A stretch of 64,000 nucleotides of DNA from Acanthaster planci (taxonomy: Eukaryota > Echinodermata > Asteroidea > Valvatida > Acanthasteridae): contig NW_019091416.1 in NCBI RefSeq assembly GCF_001949145.1, forward strand, positions 3,317,055-3,381,054, written 5' to 3'. The notes below the pieces were generated by a model. That model was given only the letters and a program-made list of their open reading frames with translations. It had not been told where the DNA came from and made no database searches. How positions within the stretch are numbered: position 1 is the first letter of the stretch; the number at the start of each line of letters is the position of its first letter. Position numbers and translations under genes: made by a program. Positions 56,525-64,000 of this stretch are shown here, piece after piece.

Positions 56525-56905
56525 TTTATTTTTTAATTTGTAATTATTTTCTTTCTGGTAATGAAACCAAGGATTCTTCAAAAGTACCCCAGGCACTATA
56601 GCTCGAAAGACTGAAAGAAAGAAACCTACGGCACGGAGAGGAGACAATGAGAAGTTACAGCTTTAGTGGTGGGAGCTGCGGCGTGATTGGGGGGGGAGCA
56701 CCCCCCCCCGAAAAATCGTTGCCCCACTTGATATGATCACGATTATGTACATGTATATATCCAGCAACATCTGTCAGCCCCTTCCCCTTTAGTGTGAAGC
56801 CCCCTGCTCCCCCTCCCCTGGGCTCAGAATCCTGGCTACGCCGCTTGGTGGGAGGAAACCCTAGAAGAATATTTTGGGTAAAACTCACGAAATCAGATAA
56901 GGACT
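56525..56905 (+). repeat. Dispersed repeat, copy interrupted by a hAT-like insertion
   Basis: The same repeat as 13025-13205, but split by the element at 56676-56846. Matching sequence stops at GGTGGGAG and resumes after a second GGTGGGAG. Confidence 0.65.
56676..56846. mobile_element. hAT-like MITE nested in an older repeat, perfect 8-bp target duplication
   Basis: A 171-bp insertion with ends CTGCGGCGTG and, reversed, AAGCGGCGTA. It is flanked by GGTGGGAG at 56668-56675 and 56847-56854. The uninterrupted copy of the host repeat near 13.16 kb has a single GGTGGGAG at this point, which confirms both the borders and the duplication. Long G and C runs inside would form a hairpin. It is non-coding. 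Confidence 0.85.
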
Positions 56906-59900
56906 GAAAAGCCAATCCACATGTGGACCGGGTCGTATATCGAGCACTGGACCACAGACGCAGAAGGCGAGGAAAGAACCACCACACCAACCCGACCCCC
57001 TCCATTTCAAATCGAGGAAAGCGCTGTTGGTTTTAACACTCAAAGCGCAGCGCGTGTAATTTGGCTCTCAAAAATCCATGGGCCACAGGACGATCCTGGG
57101 TGCCTGGACAGCTACAGTGCATGTACAGGCGATGGCCTTCTGCAGACCACGGTAGCTGTGATATTCTTACTTTGTATTCATTCATTTTGTGAATGAATAT
57201 GATGTTCATATTATTTCTAAAGCTTGTTGTAATCAAGGTGGTGTTTTTACTCAGTATTGCGAGGAATTTTTAATGTAGTGGATTGAAAGTTATGACCCAA
57301 ACAGTTGAGAATGCTTAATTAAAATTTATAATTGTGTACATATTAAGGTGTGTACAAGTTAAGAATTTATAATTGTGCACAGATTCACAGGTGCATGTGT
57401 GCACAAGCACATGTAAATGAATATGTAAACGTACTTTGGGACTGACACGAACAAGATGTCTCCTTTGGGCGCATGCAATTAAGCTGTGCGTGCCCTGCAC
57501 ATTAAAGAATAATGGAAAATAATATAGGTTTTCCCGGTCAATTCGGAAAAGGTGTAAATGAATTAGTAATAGCAATATTAGTTTTCGAGCGAATCAGAGC
57601 GAACATTCAAATCCCCGTTTCTTTTTAACAAAGAAAAATCCTATTTCAAGGAGGGTGCATTCAGTCGTATAGAGTCAGCGTTCAGTGTCCTGGTATTGCA
57701 CTGGTTTAGTATATTGACATTCAGTTTTGTGCTAAATGGAATGCATCTCTGGAATCCTGCACCCATCTTAATTTGAACTCAAGCGATTTCGCCTGTGTGT
57801 TATTTAGGTATGCCTGGTCAAGAATTGGAATTCGTTTGTGTGCCAACAGAAGTTACATTCTTAGAGGTGTTTAGTTGATTGGTTTAATGTTTGAATGTTC
57901 ATGATTGAAATAAACCATTCAGATTGTTTTAGAAACCTATAAACACTGCCACTGAGGAATCTCCCTTCAATCAATCAATCGATCATGAAACCTTATTTTT
58001 TAACAGTTTAATAACAAACACACAATAAATGAGTAACATGATTTTTATTATCAGAATGGTGCCGTGATTTGTGTAAACTTGAATATTCTAATCAAATCGA
58101 GCGTATATTTTTCGATTTCAAATTACAGCATATAAAAATGAATACTCACTTCCAAAGGGTCACGGTAAAAGACATTTTTAGCGAATAACAATGCACATTT
58201 GTTGTAACTGGCAAGGAATACGTTAACTCGAAATCCCAGTCACGAACACTATGAACATCAAACAAAAGGAGCGCGATGCAATAACAATAGACGCTCGTTG
58301 TTAGTGCACTGTGTGTCTTTTGTTATGTTCGTAGTGGTATTTGTAATCTCTTTAATGAAACATAATGCACATTCATTTATTTGAAGGATGCAAAAGTCGA
58401 ATGCTTGTTATTGCGAAAATGAAACCAGGTTTCAAGTCGCTTTCAAAATCTACGCTGTATTAAAAGTTTGTTTTACAAATGAGATCGGGCATTTCCCGAA
58501 ATTGGCCGGGAAAGCCCGTGTTTATTGTAGATTTGATCTCGAAAACAAGTTGTTACAGTCGTTATTGAAGAAAGAATGTTTTCGGGAAGTTGGAGCATGG
58601 ACGGGGAAGCGTGAGCATTGAAGGGGAAACGAGTGCATTTGTACGCGGCAGAAGTGAAGGAATTGAACAGGTTGATTCGGCCTCATATGCAACTTGTAAG
58701 ACGGTGTAGTTGTCAATTTATGTTATCTCCTACCGTCCGCGATCCAGTATCTGGAAACCTACCTCTCCTCCATACAGAGACTTAAAGTCTTTCCTCTACG
58801 ACTAATTTGACACGCCGCCGTATTTTCATCACTTTATAAACTGGCGACACTACAGTAATTTTTCATATGGCGTCGTACAATGCAGCGTACCATTGAGTTA
58901 GTACAACTCTTGGATGAAATTCTTTTAGCCGCAAACAATTACTCTCCAACAGACCACTCTGCAAGGCAAAGAAAGCTTGAAACGTCAAACAACACTTCAG
59001 ATATTGCAAATTACTTTAACAATGTGAATATCTGCATTTGGTGTGGTTGTGTGTCCGCAGCAAATCCTTCAAAGGAATAAAATAGCTCTGACAGGACGTC
59101 TTCACTGGAAGTTTGTGTAATTTCGGTGCATAATTTATGCAGTAAAAGGTCAAAAGGGTAAAAAGTAAAAAAAATTAGAAATAAAAACCCCTTAATATGC
59201 CCTCCTTTTAACAAACAAGCCCTTTCGCAATTGGCGTCACATTGACCCTGGAATAGGTTTCTCTAGAATTGCAACGAGTCACTAATGTTTGTGACTCGAG
59301 TCGAATCGAATCCTTGTAAATTAATGGCTCGATTCGAGTCTAGTCATGAGGCAAAAAAGCCGATTCGAGTCAAGTACATTGCCCGAGTCGATTCGAGTCA
59401 TAAATATTTGAACACATAAATAAAGCAAGAAAGAAACTAATTTGGGGCATTTTGACATTTACCTCTGGCCATGTCGTCACACCGCCCCATAGTCTTGATG
59501 ATAATAACACAAAACACGAACCTGATAAACCGGCACTTCAAGTCATTATTTCGCAAAGACAATTGCTTTTATTTTGGGGACTCGAGTCTTATTAACTTGC
59601 ACTCGAGTCTGGTCTTCTGAGAATTATCTCGAGTCGAGTCATTTACCCGTCGAGAGTCGAGTCATCACAAGCTGAGACTTGAGTCATTACATATCCGAGT
59701 TTCCTCACACATTTTCAAACTTTTTTCGATCAAACTCGTAAACGTCAATTACGTCTCGAAAAGACTGGAACGCGCTAATGGATTTACAATGAGAGTAGTT
59801 GTTGGAAATTCCAGTCGATAAATTTTTTCTTTCTTTTTCAAACTTTGTCCATTTGATGTCAGATTTCAGTGGAATTCGTCTCACCTAAGGATCATCTACA

Positions 59901-60819
59901 GAATGCAAGGGTTAAAAATTAGTCTTTTGTCGATCGATTTCAATACTTTTTCGATCAAATCCATCGGGTGGTATACACGCCAGCACAAATCTATTTGGCA
60001 TAGCATAATGAAAGACCAGAGACTGTAGGTTAATCAATCTTCCCATTGGCAAAATTTCAGAATTCTGAAAATTTATTTATATATTTCCTGTACTTTTCAT
60101 TCTCCCTAAGTGTATATGCAGTTTAGACGATACCAAAGTTCAGTTTTTCCATGCGAGCAAGTTTAGACGAAAGCACTATTTTGTGAATCATTAAAGAATA
60201 TTGAGTATATCAGCATAATTATGACGGTCTTCCCCAATGAGCCGTAGCTCTAGGGTCTTCCCTTAGTAATATCTTCCTGTTTGGTAGGCCCTTCCGTGAT
60301 TTAAGGTGTTTGGATCTCGTCACAATATTAGTCCTATTCTGCTGTGAAGCCGCTTCAAATACTTCAGGTGAATGCGCAAGCCAAGCTGATGTTACGCCAC
60401 GAAAGGTGTTCAACAAAGCTTTACAGGTTGAAATGTGTTCAGCTTGTGCTCAGTGCGAGGATTTGATCTGACATCACAAAATCGTGGTGATATTTGCGTT
60501 TGCGACAAGTATGAACAGACCTTGTCATTAATACGTCTTGGAAATCAGTGCCTTGGACACAATGAATTCCGCTCTACACGTCAAATCGTCGTTACTGAGC
60601 GTTTCGAGTAGTAACAGTAATTACCCTGGAAACAAATTGATTCTCGCCCTCTCCACAGCGTAGGAATAGATGTCATTTGAGTTTGTGGTTTTCTTTTTAG
60701 CTCTAAGACATAAATTGCGTTGTTTAAGGTGTTTACGGCCAGCTCATTGAAAGTCAAAATTGGTTCGGAGTCTCTTACGGCCCATGCCTCTCGCACGCCC
60801 AGCGGGCGCCTTGTAGCTT
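56906..60819. other. Intergenic region between GPCR relic B and copy C
   Basis: No gene is supported. There are AT-rich tracts, and the GACTCGAGTC-rich array lies at 59270-59710. Open frames here are short and featureless. Confidence 0.45.
59270..59710. repeat. GACTCGAGTC-rich degenerate repeat array
   Basis: Many copies of GACTCGAGTC, GATTCGAGTC and GAGTCGAGTCA are packed at 59270-59405 and again at 59575-59710, with plainer sequence between. The two clusters are loosely inverted with respect to each other. It looks like a diverged relative of the foldback elements at 14.4 and 15.1 kb (which use GTCTTG and CGAGAC words) or an independently grown low-complexity array. Confidence 0.6.
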
Positions 60820-61130
60820 TGCCCTGTGCTCGAAACGTTCAGGCTGAGTTTGTTATCTTACCAATGTCAATATAGAGACTCTAATTGCAGTATATAGGTT
60901 CCATCACGGGAAGAAAACCACGTAGATTGATTGATTGATTCATTGGCTCAATCCAATTTTCCTGCTTGGGCGGAATCCAACTGGGAAATTTGATGGATTT
61001 TTCAAACAGGAAGGTTTTCAGTCTGCTCATTCTACTAGAGAAATTGTATAATTTCTTTCACCGTCTGACCAAAAACCCCTCGTGAATTTTATATCTAAGA
61101 CGTGTGAAAGATAAAGTTTGCGGCTCTGAA
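60820..61130 (+). repeat. Upstream duplication block of GPCR copy C
   Basis: A weaker match to the blocks before copy A and relic B: GTGCTCGAAACGTTCAGGCTGAGT, ATATAGAGAC and, further on, a GTGAAAGATAAAGTTTGCGGC stretch like AAAGATAAATTTTGCGGC near 53299. About 750 bases without match separate it from the copy C promoter, so DNA was inserted here or lost near copy A. Confidence 0.5.
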
Positions 61131-61886
61131 TACTTATTGTATATGCAGATAAGCTTATAGACGTGACACCAAGTCAGTTATTGGTTGCGTTTTGCTCAGT
61201 GTCTCCAAGGCTGGCATTTGGTTGTACGCGTATAACGCGAGTTTATAGTGTGGGGACGTTAGTTGCCTCGTCTCCAATAAGTGAATGCTCCATCCCCAAC
61301 TGTGTGAAAGAAAGGCGTTTTCAGTTTTATAATCAACCAATGGAACTATCAAGTAGAGGTACTTCTATTGGTTAGGATCCAAGAGAATATAGATTTTCAT
61401 GAGAAAAATGATGGATTACTTGTTTTGTATACCCGTCTGGCGACGCTCGTATACGCAATTTCCAATGGGACAAGAGCCGCTTTCATTCTTTCCAGGGTAC
61501 CCTGTTGTTTGATTTCGAAAGTTTCATTTGCGCAAACAATTGCAAAATCTTTTAACAAAAAACTCATACTCACTTTTTCATTGGTCATTTTGTTCTGGTG
61601 AATTTTAACGCTTACCCATTCTGCACGCACACTGACGCGCTTGAAAAGAAATTCCAAACGACAATGCCAAAGCGTTTCTCGTCCAAATATGCTTATACCA
61701 CAAGCTCTGTTTGAGTTTCAAACATAAATTGATTACTGCCAGACACAGTTATGTCGTTATGTCGAAATCCAGCCGGCGATTGCTCCATGTCTTTCAAAGT
61801 GCAATGCGGACGGACAAAACGTGACTGTCCGACGACTGTTAATCAAGTCTAACATGAGCCAATCATTGGTTTTGAACGAACTGAGT

Positions 61887-61892
61887 TATAAG
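61887..61892 (+). promoter_or_regulatory. TATA-like box of GPCR C
   Basis: TATAAG in GAGTTATAAGTGCA, 169 bases before the ATG at 62056, identical in spacing to copy A. The following GAACGTGA is also shared. Confidence 0.5.
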
Positions 61893-62055
61893 TGCAAAGA
61901 GAACGTGACTTGTGTGGCTATAATACAAGGTCAGGATAAGTACTTAGAGACATGCAACTCGAAAATCATTTTCATTTCGGTTGGAAACGGGTTGTACCTG
62001 TAGACGTCTTACGCTGAAGAGCACACAGGTGAACGAGGGGCTCTGTTGGTACGAA

Positions 62056-63141
62056 ATGGCATCGCTTGAAAATAGCGTCGCTTGGAACGAATGTCTGTCG
62101 TCTGACATCTCTCTCAAAGTCAACGACACATCAGTTGCCGTTGGAGGGCATTCTTTCCTTCTGCTCTGGATTGGCCGGATGATTATTTTAGTAACTGGTT
62201 TTCTGAGTAATTTGGCCTTCTTACTCGTTGTGGCTAGGTGTGAGAGCATGCGTAATACCACCAATGTTTACCTGGCTAATCTAGCCATTGCTGACTTGAT
62301 TTTATTATCTGTTTGTTGTGCTGCGTTTTTAACGGGAAAGTCATTATACGCGACCAAAATCTCGGCGTGTGCACTTATGGTGTTTGCTACAACACCGTAC
62401 TACTCAAGCATGTTTATCGTGTCACTAGTCGCATTGGATCGATTCTCCGTAGTCTGCAGGCCGATAAAGCACAGAACCACGGCAAGCATCCAACGAAGCC
62501 TGAAAGGTGTGGCTACAGCCTGGTGTTGCAGTCTCATTTATAGCACCATCTTTCTTTTTGAACGCATCATGACTTCGAAACCTTGTCCGGTTTTTGATAT
62601 GGATTCATCAGAGACCCTTTCTGATGGAGGCTGCGACAAGACGGATGGGCTTGAGCCGTCCTCGGCTCTCAGTGACGTCTTCAAAGTCGTACCGTTCGTC
62701 GTTTGTCTGGCACTGAACTGCTGGCTGTACGCGCGCATCATCAAGACTCTCAGAGATCGGTTTGTGCTTCACATCAATCGTCCCGGGAAGGAGGTGCCCG
62801 TATGGATCAGAAAGATTCACCAGTCGCGTGTCCGAATCACCAAGATGCTTGCCGTAAACAGCCTGGTGTTCTTCGTCTGTAACACGCCGAGGTGTGTCAC
62901 TTTGATCAGTGGTTACATCCAGGACACCCTTGGAGTTATCCGCTGGGATGCTAACGAGAACATTCGAATCATCACAGGTTTCCTGCTCCTCGTGAACGCG
63001 TGCATAAATCCCTTGATCTACAACTTGGCTAACAAGAAGTACAGGCAGGCATTTAAGAAGGTTTTCCTCTGTTGTTGGTCGTCTCCCGCACCACGTCAAA
63101 GTATACCGGCAATATTTGGCCTTGACATCACTTCTGACTGA
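62056..63141 (+). CDS. Intronless rhodopsin-class GPCR, copy C
   Basis: 361 residues, a paralogue of copy A in the same orientation 8.5 kb away. The frame is open further upstream, but I place the start at MASLENSVAWNECLSS because copy A begins with the same residues and has no in-frame extension. Landmarks: sequon NDT; GFLSN in TM1 (Gly replaced by Ser); LANLAIAD in TM2; C105 in TM3; LDRF; second-loop cysteines; CNTP in TM6; NPLIYN in TM7; and a longer tail (CCWSSPAPRQS...) whose cysteines after helix 8 could be palmitoylated. The TM5-TM6 coding region is nearly identical to copy A. Ligand unknown; peptide-type receptor is inference. Confidence 0.93.
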   Translation: MASLENSVAWNECLSSDISLKVNDTSVAVGGHSFLLLWIGRMIILVTGFLSNLAFLLVVARCESMRNTTNVYLANLAIADLILLSVCCAAFLTGKSLYATKISACALMVFATTPYYSSMFIVSLVALDRFSVVCRPIKHRTTASIQRSLKGVATAWCCSLIYSTIFLFERIMTSKPCPVFDMDSSETLSDGGCDKTDGLEPSSALSDVFKVVPFVVCLALNCWLYARIIKTLRDRFVLHINRPGKEVPVWIRKIHQSRVRITKMLAVNSLVFFVCNTPRCVTLISGYIQDTLGVIRWDANENIRIITGFLLLVNACINPLIYNLANKKYRQAFKKVFLCCWSSPAPRQSIPAIFGLDITSD

Positions 63142-64000
63142 ATTGATCGTAGTTTGCTTGCGATATTAATGCCCAGCCAAACATTAACAGTAGACCACCA
63201 TTTAATATTCACGTTTGACGTCAGACATTATACGACTGATGAACGACAATCCCGTCTTAATGTTGTGATTTATTAAACAAAAAGGGCCAACGAATACCCT
63301 GTGAGCCAGTTTGGAAGCCCAACAACACACAGCCAAAAGTGAGCATTCCTTTTTGCCAGCTATGGTTCCAGGGTGGAGCAGTCTGTCGGATGTCATTGTT
63401 GGTGAACGCACGAAAGCAGGAAGCAAGGCCTTCTGATCAAGAGCAAATGATCTTCTTGAGAATGATTAATTTGATTCTCCTGTTTCTTGTTTCTCCAATC
63501 ACCTTCATTATTTTACACACTGTGTCCTTTAATACTGCAAATTGTTGTTCTTTATGGTACAAGTGGGCACTGATTCTCACCGTTTAACTCAACATGAAAA
63601 AAGAAGCGCATAGAGCAGAATTAAGGAACAGACATTGATCTCATTATAATGGAGCCCAGTGTCTCTCACAAGCAGCCAATCGTTGGAAAACTACAACTGC
63701 GCGTATAAAGGCCATCACGTGTGTATGCCGGCAGTGCGCAAAATGTTCCAACGCTTGGCGCAAAAATACGGCACACTGCAGCCGATGCCGTCACGAAAAT
63801 TTGACACAGAATTGATGTCACTTGCGAGGGACTCGAGGCGCCTTTCTATATATACGTTTATGGGTGCGTTTTGTACACGATGCGTCCATGCATTTCTTTT
63901 TCACCGACTCAGATATCGACTACAAGAACATAACACACGTGTGCGTAGCGTTCTGCCATTAAATCGACCCAGGAGCGAGTTTGACCGATACACAACGCTT
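63142..64000. other. Downstream flank of GPCR C
   Basis: No further gene is supported before the window ends. The tail has a CpG-containing stretch (63700-64000) with a TATATATA at about 63846, which could be the promoter of a next gene, but this is only suggestive. Confidence 0.35.

Noticed and set aside
61981-62055. Upstream in-frame start of GPCR C (25 extra residues)
   Set aside because: Copy A has no equivalent extension and both copies share the MASLENSVAWNECLSS start, so the internal ATG is preferred.
62608-63099. 163-codon minus-strand open frame
   Set aside because: It is antisense to the GPCR C coding sequence; the sense frame has all the receptor motifs.
1-64000. CRISPR arrays, rRNA genes, intact tRNA genes, bacterial operons
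   Set aside because: None is seen. The sequence is eukaryotic, and the only tRNA-like signals are the two degenerate SINE-type B-boxes.

Overview
This is animal nuclear DNA: moderate GC, intron-rich genes with GT-AG introns, many short non-autonomous DNA transposons, and one unsequenced gap (7438-7659) plus a single N at 3822. The proteins recognised (TMEM11, DRG2, tandem FN3 exons, intronless rhodopsin-class GPCRs) are metazoan. The locally amplified single-exon receptors and the repeat character suggest a marine invertebrate deuterostome such as an echinoderm, hemichordate or amphioxus. I cannot name the species from sequence alone.

Layout. 3.9-6.25 kb (+): TMEM11, with a 17-nt first coding exon and one large second exon. 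11.3-19.8 kb (-): a complete 13-exon DRG2 gene encoding 364 residues, tail-to-tail with TMEM11. I rebuilt it by joining splice sites, and every junction keeps frame. One intron is of the rare GC-AG type and splits the P-loop. 26.7-49.8 kb (+): a secreted or membrane-anchored multi-FN3 protein, with a signal-peptide exon followed by seven exons that form six FN3 domains, all bounded by phase-1 introns. Its 3' end is not identified. 53.4-63.2 kb (+): a local GPCR duplication with two intact intronless receptors (A at 53.56 kb, C at 62.06 kb) and, between them, a truncated frameshifted relic (B, about 56.2 kb). Copies A and C share a TATA-like box at the same distance (169 bp) from the ATG.

The remainder is intergenic or intronic DNA rich in foldback elements. 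The best supported are hAT-like (imperfect or perfect 8-bp target duplications at 15140-15363, 15376-15644 and the nested 56676-56846) and TA-flanked (46098-46265, 47573-47726). There are also an 11-bp minisatellite, tRNA-type SINE candidates and a GACTCGAGTC-rich array at 59.27-59.71 kb.

The genes do not form a functional pathway. TMEM11 acts on mitochondrial membranes, DRG2 is a cytosolic translation-associated GTPase, the FN3 protein is probably extracellular, and the GPCRs are chemosensory or peptide-receptor-like. The TMEM11-DRG2 linkage is notable because both human genes also lie on 17p11.2.
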